Part shown: one piece after another, positions 7,699 to 15,279 of the stretch
Numbering within the stretch: position 1 is the first letter of the stretch
Layout of the letters: every line of letters starts with the position of its first letter
Assembly: GCA_964477295.1 (NCBI GenBank)
Contig: CAYZEZ010000049.1
Span: 1-21,011 of the forward strand
Length of the DNA: 21,011 nucleotides
Direction: 5' to 3'
Origin: CAYZEZ01 sp964477295
Lineage (GTDB): Bacteria; Bacteroidota; Bacteroidia; Bacteroidales; SM23-62
Made by a program: the position numbers and the translations under genes
The notes under the pieces: generated by a model
The model's database searches: none
Seen by the model: only the letters and a program-made list of their open reading frames with translations
What the model was told of the DNA's origin: nothing

Positions 7699-7868
7699 TT
7701 AATTAATATAAGTTGCTGGTTACGAGGTACTTGCTACCAGGTGTCTGAATAACAGTCATATATGAATTAGTAAATGACGAATTTAATTACCATTTTAATT
7801 TATGTTATTGACTATTAATACTTTACCCAGTAACTAGTGCCCAGTACCTGGCAACCTGAGTTAATTAA
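7699..7868. repeat. 170-bp imperfect inverted-repeat element upstream of the ABC ATPase gene
   Basis: The two ends are both ttaattaa (7699-7706 and 7861-7868). Internal arms are imperfectly inverted: ttgctggttacgaggtac near 7714-7730 corresponds on the opposite strand to the tgcccagtacctggcaac region near 7838-7855. A second relative at 1-112 shares an exact 19-bp match (57-75 with 7735-7753, inverted). The right end stops five bases before the ABC ATPase start codon, so the element makes up that gene's leader. No transposase is inside, so it behaves like a MITE or a folded intergenic repeat. Confidence 0.6.
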
Positions 7869-7873
7869 ATATA

Positions 7874-8797
7874 ATGAGTAATATAATTCAAACAGAAAAT
7901 CTGACAAAGCATTTTGGGAAAGTGCAGGCCGTGAACGGAATATCCCTCCACGTTGGAAAAGGTGAGATCTACGGTTTTTTAGGGCTTAACGGTGCAGGTA
8001 AAACAACAACCATCCGTATGCTGCTGGGGATGATCAGTCCCACATCGGGAAGGTGTTATTTAGACGGGAAAAGGATTCAACCAGGTATCCATGAGTTATG
8101 GAACCATGTGGGATATATGGTGGAAATACCCTATTCATACCCTGACCTGACGGTACAGAAGAATCTTGAAATCATCCGCCGGCTTCGCTTTATCTCTGAC
8201 CCGGGAGCAGTGGATTCAGTGATAGAAAAACTTAAGCTGGGTCCCTACAGGGATAGGAAGGCAAAAAATCTATCCCAGGGTAATGCTCAACGATTGGGGA
8301 TAGCAAAGGCAATAATGCATGATCCCGCGATACTTTTACTCGATGAGCCGGCTAACGGACTGGATCCTGCAGGCATTGTCGAAATCCGGGAAATGCTCAG
8401 GGATCTTGCTTTTAACCACGGTGTTACCGTATTTATTTCCAGTCATATCCTTGGAGAAATAAGCAGGTTTGCCACCAGGATAGGCATCATAAATGAAGGT
8501 CATCTTATTCAGGAAGTAAATACTGATCAATTGGATCATTTTCGTTACAGGAGTCTTCATATTTGCACTCACAACACACAGGGGGCTATAGCAGTCCTGG
8601 CTCAGGAGGGATTTGATGCAACCATTAAAGAAGGGGCTTTACTGGAAGTGACAAGTAAGGAAGCGATCAACAGTCCGGAAAAAGTAGCTTCCCTGCTCGT
8701 TCATGCAGGATATCCCCCTGTCATGCTGAAAGTGGAAGAAGAAGACCTGGAGTCTTATTTTCTCAGGATCATTGATAATAAAGAAGATACTAAATGA
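7874..8797 (+). CDS. ABC transporter ATP-binding protein (BcrA/NatA type)
   Basis: This 307-residue ATPase drives the membrane partner encoded next to it. The Walker A motif GLNGAGKTT spans residues 37-45. The Q-loop position carries Glu (YMVE, E84), as is frequent in the BcrA branch. The signature is LSQGN (133-137), Walker B is ILLLDEP (153-159) and the switch His is H191 (ISSH). The C-terminal 100 residues are the poorly conserved tail of the subfamily. The stop overlaps the permease start by 4 bp (ATGA), implying translational coupling. BcrA-type systems export antibiotics, peptides or ions; the substrate here is unknown. The leader consists of the inverted-repeat element at 7699-7868. 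Confidence 0.93.
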   Translation: MSNIIQTENLTKHFGKVQAVNGISLHVGKGEIYGFLGLNGAGKTTTIRMLLGMISPTSGRCYLDGKRIQPGIHELWNHVGYMVEIPYSYPDLTVQKNLEIIRRLRFISDPGAVDSVIEKLKLGPYRDRKAKNLSQGNAQRLGIAKAIMHDPAILLLDEPANGLDPAGIVEIREMLRDLAFNHGVTVFISSHILGEISRFATRIGIINEGHLIQEVNTDQLDHFRYRSLHICTHNTQGAIAVLAQEGFDATIKEGALLEVTSKEAINSPEKVASLLVHAGYPPVMLKVEEEDLESYFLRIIDNKEDTK

Positions 8798-9582
8798 AAG
8801 GATTCTATGAAGCATTTCGGACCGAGTGCCTGAAGGCATTCCGTTCAAAAATATTCTGGATAACCATCCTGGTTTTCTCATTCATTGCTGTGATGATGGG
8901 ATTGCTCGTGTTTTTTGCCATGCATCCGGAATTAGTAAAAAACTCTGCCCTGATGAGTGCCAAAGCTACAATCATTGGCCAGGCAGATTGGCCGGCTTAT
9001 TTCCTATTGCTATACCAGATTATTGCCATATTAGGATTGATCGGATTTGGATTCGTGGCAGGGTGGATTTTCGGCCGGGAATACTCCGACCGAACAATAA
9101 AAGACATGTTGGCTCTGCCAGTTTCCCGTTCACAGATAGTTATGGCGAAGTTTGTCATCATGCTCATCTGGTCTTTCCTGCTTGCCATTGTATTTTTTAT
9201 TCTTGGGCTTGTAACCGGATTATTAGTCAAAATTGACAATTGGTCGGGGGTATTCGCTTTCAATGCCTTTTTCATTTACATGGGCACTGCGGCATTGACG
9301 ATCTTGATCAGTACACCAGTAGCATTATTTGCCAGCTGGGGCAGGGGATATTTACTACCTATCGGTTATATTATGCTTAGCATGATCATAACTCAGCTGG
9401 TTATTTCCGGATTTCCCGGGCTGGGACCCTATTTCCCATGGGCAATTCCGGCATTATACAGCGGCGCAGCCGGACCGGGCAGTTCCCATCTCGGGATTGC
9501 CAGTTACATCATATTGGGCCTGACCAGTATTTTAGGTTTGACCGGCACACTGTCCTGGTGGCGATATGCCGACCAGACCTAA
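8794..9582 (+). CDS. ABC-2 type transporter permease
   Basis: This 262-residue membrane protein shows six hydrophobic segments: about residues 20-43, 66-93, 112-140, 152-180, 184-207 and 225-250. The first cytoplasmic stretch (EAFRTECLKAFRSK) is the amphipathic lead typical of ABC-2 permeases. Between segments 2 and 3, FGREYSDRTIKDMLALPVSRSQIVMAKF is a well-conserved ABC-2 block (EY..RT.K..L..P.sR). It overlaps the ATPase gene by 4 bp and must be its partner. It presumably works as a dimer with two ATPase subunits in the inner membrane. No dedicated accessory gene follows; transcription ends opposite a convergent gene. Confidence 0.9.
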   Translation: MKGFYEAFRTECLKAFRSKIFWITILVFSFIAVMMGLLVFFAMHPELVKNSALMSAKATIIGQADWPAYFLLLYQIIAILGLIGFGFVAGWIFGREYSDRTIKDMLALPVSRSQIVMAKFVIMLIWSFLLAIVFFILGLVTGLLVKIDNWSGVFAFNAFFIYMGTAALTILISTPVALFASWGRGYLLPIGYIMLSMIITQLVISGFPGLGPYFPWAIPALYSGAAGPGSSHLGIASYIILGLTSILGLTGTLSWWRYADQT

Positions 9583-9815
9583 CGGGGTATTTCAACAAAA
9601 GCAGATAGGATTCATGAGGTGAAACCCGGTAAACGGTTCAGATGAAACGACTTATGAAAAAAGAAAAAACTGTAAATCGTTCTACAACAGTGTGTTAAAG
9701 GAGATGGCAGGGATGCCCCCCTGTGGAATATCGAATAAAGAATATCGATTGAAGAATTTCAAAGGTAACCACACTTCATAATTCAAAATGCCCTGTTCAA
9801 TATTCTATACTCGGT
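9583..9815. other. Convergent intergenic region between ABC permease and M24 peptidase genes
   Basis: This 233-bp spacer separates converging genes. It contains a short direct repeat, gaatatcga, at about 9726 and 9739. I find no convincing hairpin-plus-T-run terminator and no gene. Confidence 0.4.
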
Positions 9816-11069
9816 TTATCCTGGCCCAAAGGGCCGTTCAATGCTTTCGACAGACATTTCACCCAGCACTTTCGATCCATCTTCTGTTACTGCAAAACAG
9901 TCTTCGATCCTTACGCCAAATTCTCCGTAGATATATATCCCGGGCTCATTGCTGAATGTCATGCCCGGTTGGAGTAACAGCTTGTTCCCTCTTACCAGGT
10001 ATGGATATTCATGGCCATCCATACCAATGCCATGTCCCAGCCGGTGAGTGAAATATTTATAATCCGGACCGAATCCGGCATCTTCGATGACTTTCCTGGC
10101 AGCATGGTCAATGGTTTCACAGGCCACACCCGGCCTGACGGCTTTCTGTGCTTCCTGCTGGGCCCTGAGGACTATATCGAATACCTTTTTCTGCCTGTCG
10201 GAGGGAATTCCAAAAAAGACAGTCCGGGTAACATCCGAGTGATATCCTTCAACGCTGCAACCACCATCGACCAGGATCCCATCGCCCTGTTGCAGGTTGC
10301 GTTTTTCACGTGTACCATGCGGGAAGGCCGAGTTGGGTCCAAAAAGAGGATAACCACCGCCGGATGCTCCCATCTGGGAATGGGCTTCACTTATCAGGGA
10401 GGCCAATTCCTGTGAGGTCATCCCTTCCATGGTATGCTGAAACGCTTCCCAGTAAGCTATCTTTGTAATACGGTTTGCCAGGTCCATGAATGCCAGTTCC
10501 TTTTCATCCTTTATACTACGGCATCCTTGTGTGATCACTGCACCATCAACAAGCTTTACTCCTGTCCCTGGCAGTTCATTCCGTATCCCCTCCACAAAGA
10601 AATTCCTCACTGTCGGGCCAATGCCCAGAATCCCACCGGAGGGTGCAATAGTTTTCATGGCGTCGATGATCAGTGGGTAGGGAGATTCATGCTCTTCCCA
10701 GGTACGGATATCGTTTCCAAACTGAATCACTTCCTCTGCACGTTCCAGTTCAAAAGAAGGACAGATCCATACAGGATCACCTTTCCGGTTNNNNNNNNNN
10801 CTTCTCCACCACGACATATTTAAAAAATATTGCATATTGGTTCCGCCGGTGATGAGTAATCCGTCCATATTGTTCTCCTCCAATATTGCCTGTGCTCTGG
10901 CCAGACGCTTTTCATAATCTTCCTTCTGAAGGGGCTCAATCCCATCTGTCATTTTTTTCAGGGAAATCAAAGGCTTTGATTTACAAGATGATAGAAGGGC
11001 GGGTAGCATTCCATAGGTGGCTACAGACAATCCACCCAGTTTCAGAAAATTTCTTCGTTGGAGTTGCAT
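9816..11069 (-). CDS. M24-family metallopeptidase (Xaa-Pro aminopeptidase-like), Tat-type lipoprotein, interrupted by an assembly gap
   Basis: This protein of about 417 residues has a creatinase-like N-terminal domain and a C-terminal pita-bread M24 domain. All five metal ligands are present, numbered from the chosen start with four unread residues in the gap: D268 (VDGG), D279 (SDVTR), H346 (GHGIG), E375 (NEPG) and E389 (RIED). The start at 11069 (MQLQRRNFLK) is preferred over 11102 because it places the twin-arginine motif RRNFLK right at the N-terminus, followed by a hydrophobic stretch and LSSC (C29). Export by Tat and lipid anchoring are inferred. Family members cleave N-terminal residues ahead of proline or act on related amide bonds. 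Ten Ns at 10791-10800 leave about four residues unread, and the true gap may be larger. Confidence 0.88.
   Translation of the reverse strand: MQLQRRNFLKLGGLSVATYGMLPALLSSCKSKPLISLKKMTDGIEPLQKEDYEKRLARAQAILEENNMDGLLITGGTNMQYFLNMSWWRXXXXNRKGDPVWICPSFELERAEEVIQFGNDIRTWEEHESPYPLIIDAMKTIAPSGGILGIGPTVRNFFVEGIRNELPGTGVKLVDGAVITQGCRSIKDEKELAFMDLANRITKIAYWEAFQHTMEGMTSQELASLISEAHSQMGASGGGYPLFGPNSAFPHGTREKRNLQQGDGILVDGGCSVEGYHSDVTRTVFFGIPSDRQKKVFDIVLRAQQEAQKAVRPGVACETIDHAARKVIEDAGFGPDYKYFTHRLGHGIGMDGHEYPYLVRGNKLLLQPGMTFSNEPGIYIYGEFGVRIEDCFAVTEDGSKVLGEMSVESIERPFGPG
10791..10800. other. Assembly gap (10 Ns) inside the M24 gene
   Basis: Ten Ns fall in the N-terminal domain after the NMSWWR residues. The reading frame stays open across the run, but the round length suggests a placeholder. 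Confidence 0.9.
10845..10865. repeat. 21-bp segment of the M24 gene duplicated at 11233-11253
   Basis: The bases encoding DGLLITG in the M24 gene recur exactly, in direct orientation, 388 bp away and just after the second N run. Each copy lies near an assembly gap. This may be a scaffolding artefact or the edge of a second, related gene. Confidence 0.7.
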
Positions 11070-11097
11070 GTTGCAAGTTTTTGTATGTAAAGTCCTG

Positions 11098-11189
11098 GTC
11101 ATCCTGTCCCGCCGCGCCCCCCCCGAGCACTCGGGGGGGAGTACTCGGGATCAGGATCTACTTAGATCCCGAAACTAGTTCGGGATGAC
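11098..11189 (-). repeat. Composite hairpin element, copy B
   Basis: Same architecture as copies A and C. The simple hairpin is ATCCCGAA 11166-11173 with TTCGGGAT 11179-11186. Next to it the second hairpin, ATCCTG 11101-11106 with CAGGAT 11152-11157, holds a different nested stem in its loop: a C7GAG run (11118-11127) facing CTCG7 (11130-11139). Outer ends are GTCAT and ATGAC. The loop insert differs from copies A and C although the frame of the element is conserved. Confidence 0.7.
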
Positions 11190-11217
11190 AAGATGTTAAT
11201 TTCACATTAAAGGTAGG

Positions 11218-11227
11218 NNNNNNNNNN
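11218..11227. other. Assembly gap (10 Ns) in the intergenic region
   Basis: A second placeholder run of 10 Ns, of unknown true length. Confidence 0.9.
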
Positions 11228-11476
11228 CTCAAGCCGGTGATGAGTAATCCGTCAAGATCAGGTTAACGGTAATGATAAAAAGTATAAACCGCTAAGACTG
11301 GACAAATCTAATGTACAGACTTCGCGGATAGGACAATAAATGCAGTTTATGGCTGTAATATTGTAAAAAGTGACGAGTGACGAGTGACGCGTAACGCGAA
11401 AGATAAACTCAGATTCAGGATTAACGATTTTTGATTTGCGAAGTTAAAGAAAGAAGAAAGACAAATAAACAGCGTT

Positions 11477-12832
11477 GTGAAGAAATGGATGGTAATATAT
11501 GGTTTCCTTTTAATTACATCAGGAGTGAGTGCCCAGGGGCTTTTTGATAAGCCAGAGGAAGCGATGATCGATCTGAAAGGATTTGGCCGGAGCGTTATGT
11601 ACATGGGTGAAAATGCAGGCAATCTTAGTATCAGCAGTATGTACGCAGAAGCCGGATTGTTAATGAAGTACAATCCTGACAGCAAATTCACCCTTACCTC
11701 AGAGGTGAGGTTCAGGGGTAGCAAGGAATATAATGAGTACTTGGTCGAACAACGGCTCCGGGAGTTCTATGGAGACCTTCACCTGGGCCGGTTCGATATA
11801 CGGGCAGGACAGCAGGTGGTTGCCTGGGGCAGGGCAGATGCATTCAATCCCACCGACAATATTACACCCAGGGACTATTTTGTCAGGTCGCCCGAACCCG
11901 ATGATATGAGGCTCGGGAATTACCTGTTCAGGACTACCTTCAGGATAAGTGAATCTTTCTCACTGGAAGGGATATGGGTTCCTGTATACCGCTACTCTGT
12001 CTATCGATACGATCTTTTCAATATGCCCGATTTTGTATCCTTTTACCAGCCTGATTATGCCACATGGGTGTCTCATGGAGGAAACATGGCCATAAAGCTG
12101 GATTATTACTTCCCGGCTATTGACGGTTCTATATCTGTATTTAATGGATTTGATCCGCAGGCTGGCATTGACGTCAGGAATATAAACCTTGACCTGGTTT
12201 CAGGACTCAGCTTAAGCCTTGCCCCTGAAGCTTACAGGCATACAACAATAGGTGCCGATTTTGCCACAACTGCAGGCAGGTTTGGAATGAGGGGTGAATT
12301 AGGGATGAGGATGACTCAAAAGAACTATAAGGATAAAATATTTGCCCCGCAATCAGACCTGAGGTATGTTTTTGGTATTGACCGGTCGATGGGAAAATTC
12401 GACCTGTTAATCCAGTATTACGGCCAATGGGTACCTGGTTTTAAGCCCATGCCCGTGCTGGCCATATTCAATGATTCAGAATCCCTCCCAATTCCTGAGC
12501 CTTTTTCATTCGAGGAATTAAATGAATCGCTGGATGACCAGATCATTGGATTTAACAGGCTCATTTTCGGACAATCATACAGGATGAGCCATGTGATCAT
12601 GGTCAGGCCATCGGTTAGCCTGCTGTTCGAAACACTTAAATGTGAGTTGTTCGGTTCATATAATCTGAATACGGATGAATATACTATCGATGGACGGGTT
12701 TCATACAAATTCAATGATCAACTTGGATTAACCATAGGTGGCCAGTATTTCGACGGCCCGGCGGTTTCAATATATGAAATGATCAGGCCCGTTTTAAGTG
12801 GAGGATACATCGAATTGAGATATAGTTTTTAA
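11477..12832 (+). CDS. Outer-membrane beta-barrel protein (DUF1302-like) of an RND/LolA-like cassette
   Basis: This 451-residue protein starts with a signal peptide (about residues 1-19, ending GVSAQ) and continues as alternating polar/aromatic strands typical of a beta barrel. It ends in IELRYSF, with the terminal Phe used for outer-membrane insertion. The AWGRADAFNPTDNITPRDY block (about residues 115-134) and a following strand pattern resemble DUF1302 proteins of Proteobacteria, which are often encoded with RND transporters and LolA-like DUF1329 proteins; that comparison is from memory. The start appears to be GTG at 11477, with ATG at 11489 as an alternative that would shorten the signal peptide. 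The gap to the RND gene is 23 bp. A role as the outer-membrane exit or receptor of the cassette is inferred. Confidence 0.75.
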   Translation: MKKWMVIYGFLLITSGVSAQGLFDKPEEAMIDLKGFGRSVMYMGENAGNLSISSMYAEAGLLMKYNPDSKFTLTSEVRFRGSKEYNEYLVEQRLREFYGDLHLGRFDIRAGQQVVAWGRADAFNPTDNITPRDYFVRSPEPDDMRLGNYLFRTTFRISESFSLEGIWVPVYRYSVYRYDLFNMPDFVSFYQPDYATWVSHGGNMAIKLDYYFPAIDGSISVFNGFDPQAGIDVRNINLDLVSGLSLSLAPEAYRHTTIGADFATTAGRFGMRGELGMRMTQKNYKDKIFAPQSDLRYVFGIDRSMGKFDLLIQYYGQWVPGFKPMPVLAIFNDSESLPIPEPFSFEELNESLDDQIIGFNRLIFGQSYRMSHVIMVRPSVSLLFETLKCELFGSYNLNTDEYTIDGRVSYKFNDQLGLTIGGQYFDGPAVSIYEMIRPVLSGGYIELRYSF

Positions 12833-12855
12833 CAATATATAAGGCCATTGCATTT

Positions 12856-15183
12856 ATGAGATCAGGAGCATTTATAATCAAATACAGGTGGCTGATCATT
12901 GCTATCAGCATTGTAATACCTGTTGTGGTTGGTTTGCAGATTTTCAGGGCGGAAATCGATCCGGATATGGAAAAATATATCCCTCCCGGAATGGCATCCA
13001 GGCTTAGTACCCAGAAAATGGAAGAAATATTCGGTGGAGACGAGTTACTGATCATCGTATTCGAATCGGATGATGTATTAAAGCCTGCCACACTTCAAAG
13101 GATAAAAACTATCCGGCGCGAAATTAATAAACTGGAAGAAACTGACCAGGTCATGTCCCTGTTTGATACCAAAAATATGTCGGGTGAAGATGGCTATCTG
13201 CTTGTAGAATCCTTTATCAGGTCCATACCTGACAGTGAACAGGAAATAGAAAAATTGCGCCGTGATTTGCTGGGAAATGAAATGGCCGCAAATGTTGTGG
13301 TCTCAGAAGACTTTACTCTTGCTACCATTATTGTTTCACTGAAAAGCGAAGCCATCGATGAGGAAATTGTCACAAAGGTGAGGAAGATCGTGGATGAGTA
13401 TCCTGGTGACGAGAAGGTCTTTATGGGAGGACTTCCATACATAAAGACCATAGTTGCAGAAGAGATTTCGGCAGATTTTAAAAAGCTTATGATCATTGGC
13501 CTGCTTATAATGCTAGGTATGTTGTATCTGTTTTTCAGGGATTTAAAAGGTGTATTACTACCTTTTGCTGTGGTGGTGCTGGCCATAATATTCAGCATGG
13601 GATTCATCCCTCTTATCGGGTGGAAGTTATCCATAATCACATTATTGCTCCCCATCATGCTGATTGCCATTGCCAATGATTATGGCATTCACCTGATGGC
13701 GCGATACCAGGAATTGAGCTGGTCGAAGGATAATTATTCCAATGGCAAACTGGCAAGAAAGGTTCATACCAGTTTGCGGACCCCGATCATCCTGACCGGG
13801 ATCACAACCATTGCAGGGATACTCTGTTTACTGTCTCACAGGATGATACCGGCCCGTCAGCTTGGAGTAGTAGCCGCAGCCGGAATCTTTTTTGCACTGC
13901 TTCTCAGCCTGTTTTTCATCCCGGCCGTTCTTTCCATGTTAAAAAAATCCGAGACCAGGAGATTTCAAAGAAATGGAAAACAACATTTTCTGGAACATAT
14001 TTTACAGTGGTTGGGCAGGTATGTTATACGATATCCCCGAAGGGTACTGGGTTTTTCCTTTGTAGTTCTCCTGGTAACAGGACTTGGTATGGTTTCATTG
14101 AAGGTGGATACCAACCTGGAAAACTTTTTCCGGAAAAACCATACGGTGAAGCAAAGTTCTGAGATCATCAATTCTGTTTTTGGAGGGTCACAGACCATTG
14201 CTGTTCATATTGCGGGAGATATACTGGATCCGGGGATAATGAAACAGATGGATTATTACACTGAAGAGCTGAAAGATTACCCGGGGGTAGGGAATGTGGT
14301 ATCTGTATCCACGATAATCCGGGAGATAAGCAAAGCACTGAACCGTCCCGGTGATCCATATTATGATAAGATCCCGGACAGCAAAGCGGCAATTGCGCAA
14401 TACATGGAATTATATAATATGAGTGGGGATCCTGAGGATCTCGAGAAACTGGTTGATTTTACCTATAATAATGCCCAGATAATAATCAGGATAAATGATG
14501 GCAGCAACTCCACATTAAATCAAGTAATAACAAAGATCGAAGTTCTTACCGGGAATGATAATTCGGTAAAGCATATTGGAGGATATGGTTTGGTTGTTTC
14601 GGAAATGGCACGGCTGGTTGTCAGGGGGCAGGTCATCTCACTGATCATAGCAGTACTGATCATAATAGTGTTGATGTCTGTCGTGTTTAGATCCCTGTCG
14701 GCAGGTATTATTTCAGCCGTGCCATTATTCTTTGCATTGATATTATTATTCGGGATCATGGGATATTTTGGCCTGAACCTGGATATTGCCACCGCATTGT
14801 TATCTTCTATTATGATTGGAGTAGGGGTGGATTATACTATCCATTTCCTGTGGAGGTACAGGGATGAAAAAATGCAGGGATTGTCAGACAACGAAGCCGT
14901 AGTTAAATCATTGACCACCACAGGGAGAGGGATTGCTTTCAATGCACTCTCGGTCATCATCGGATTCAGTGTTCTGCCCTTTTCGGCTTTTGCCCCGATC
15001 CGGTTTTTTGGATACCTGGTGATCATTTCCATTTTCACCTGCCTGGCAGGAGCGCTTGTTATTGTGCCAGCACTTGTCCTGTTGTTTAAACCAAAGTTTC
15101 TTGAGAAAGACCGGAGCAGCGGATGGAAGATATCACAGGTTTTGAAAAGTCGTCATCCTGAACTCGTTTCAGGATCCGATTAG
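12856..15183 (+). CDS. RND-superfamily (MMPL/SSD type) inner-membrane transporter
   Basis: This 775-residue transporter has the two-fold RND layout: TM1 (11-30), a periplasmic domain (31-208), TM2-6 (about 210-362), TM7 (396-416), a second periplasmic domain (417-590) and TM8-12 (592-745). The proton-relay type motifs are IANDYGIHLMARY (D275) and GVGVDYTIHFLWRYRD (D659), both within the fourth helix of each half. At under 800 residues it belongs to the MMPL/HpnN-like branch that handles lipids or hydrophobic molecules, not the large drug-efflux HAE1 branch. The last ten residues (RHPELVSGSD) and the stop come from composite hairpin element C, so the native C-terminus was probably a little different. 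It sits between the barrel and LolA-like genes. Confidence 0.9.
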   Translation: MRSGAFIIKYRWLIIAISIVIPVVVGLQIFRAEIDPDMEKYIPPGMASRLSTQKMEEIFGGDELLIIVFESDDVLKPATLQRIKTIRREINKLEETDQVMSLFDTKNMSGEDGYLLVESFIRSIPDSEQEIEKLRRDLLGNEMAANVVVSEDFTLATIIVSLKSEAIDEEIVTKVRKIVDEYPGDEKVFMGGLPYIKTIVAEEISADFKKLMIIGLLIMLGMLYLFFRDLKGVLLPFAVVVLAIIFSMGFIPLIGWKLSIITLLLPIMLIAIANDYGIHLMARYQELSWSKDNYSNGKLARKVHTSLRTPIILTGITTIAGILCLLSHRMIPARQLGVVAAAGIFFALLLSLFFIPAVLSMLKKSETRRFQRNGKQHFLEHILQWLGRYVIRYPRRVLGFSFVVLLVTGLGMVSLKVDTNLENFFRKNHTVKQSSEIINSVFGGSQTIAVHIAGDILDPGIMKQMDYYTEELKDYPGVGNVVSVSTIIREISKALNRPGDPYYDKIPDSKAAIAQYMELYNMSGDPEDLEKLVDFTYNNAQIIIRINDGSNSTLNQVITKIEVLTGNDNSVKHIGGYGLVVSEMARLVVRGQVISLIIAVLIIIVLMSVVFRSLSAGIISAVPLFFALILLFGIMGYFGLNLDIATALLSSIMIGVGVDYTIHFLWRYRDEKMQGLSDNEAVVKSLTTTGRGIAFNALSVIIGFSVLPFSAFAPIRFFGYLVIISIFTCLAGALVIVPALVLLFKPKFLEKDRSSGWKISQVLKSRHPELVSGSD

Positions 15184-15251
15184 ATTCCGAAACCCTGACC
15201 TGCGTCCCCGATCTGCATCGGGACAGGCAGGGCAGGCAAGTTCGGAATGAC
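15152..15251 (+). repeat. Composite hairpin element, copy C, fused to the RND gene 3' end
   Basis: The simple hairpin ATCCTGAA 15155-15162 with TTCAGGAT 15168-15175 is followed by a second, ATTCCGAA 15184-15191 with TTCGGAAT 15241-15248. Its loop holds a nested stem, CCCGAT 15207-15212 with ATCGGG 15217-15222. Outer ends are GTCAT and ATGAC. The left part encodes the RND protein tail. The right end contains an ATG (15247) in frame with the LolA-like gene. Confidence 0.8.
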
Positions 15252-15279
15252 TAATAAGAATGAAATAAATTTATTTAAA

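Larger units (their letters stand above)
11070..11476. other. 407-bp intergenic region with composite hairpin B, an assembly gap and a duplicated 21-mer
   Basis: The stretch lies between divergent genes. It holds composite hairpin element B (11098-11189), a 10-N gap (11218-11227), the duplicated 21-mer (11233-11253) and about 220 bp of AT-rich leader before the barrel gene. The leader has a short direct repeat, gtgacgagtgacg, near 11370-11387. Promoters for both directions must lie here but none stands out. Confidence 0.6.

Noticed and set aside
8826..9236. 136-codon frame overlapping the ABC permease
   Set aside because: It is an out-of-frame shadow of a membrane protein gene with a strong ABC-2 motif in the true frame.
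10011..10823. Two plus-strand open frames opposite the M24 gene
   Set aside because: The minus-strand frame carries all M24 metal ligands, so the plus-strand frames are antisense shadows.
15247..15279. Upstream ATG as the start of the LolA-like protein
   Set aside because: It lies within hairpin element C and would put eleven polar residues ahead of a clear signal peptide.
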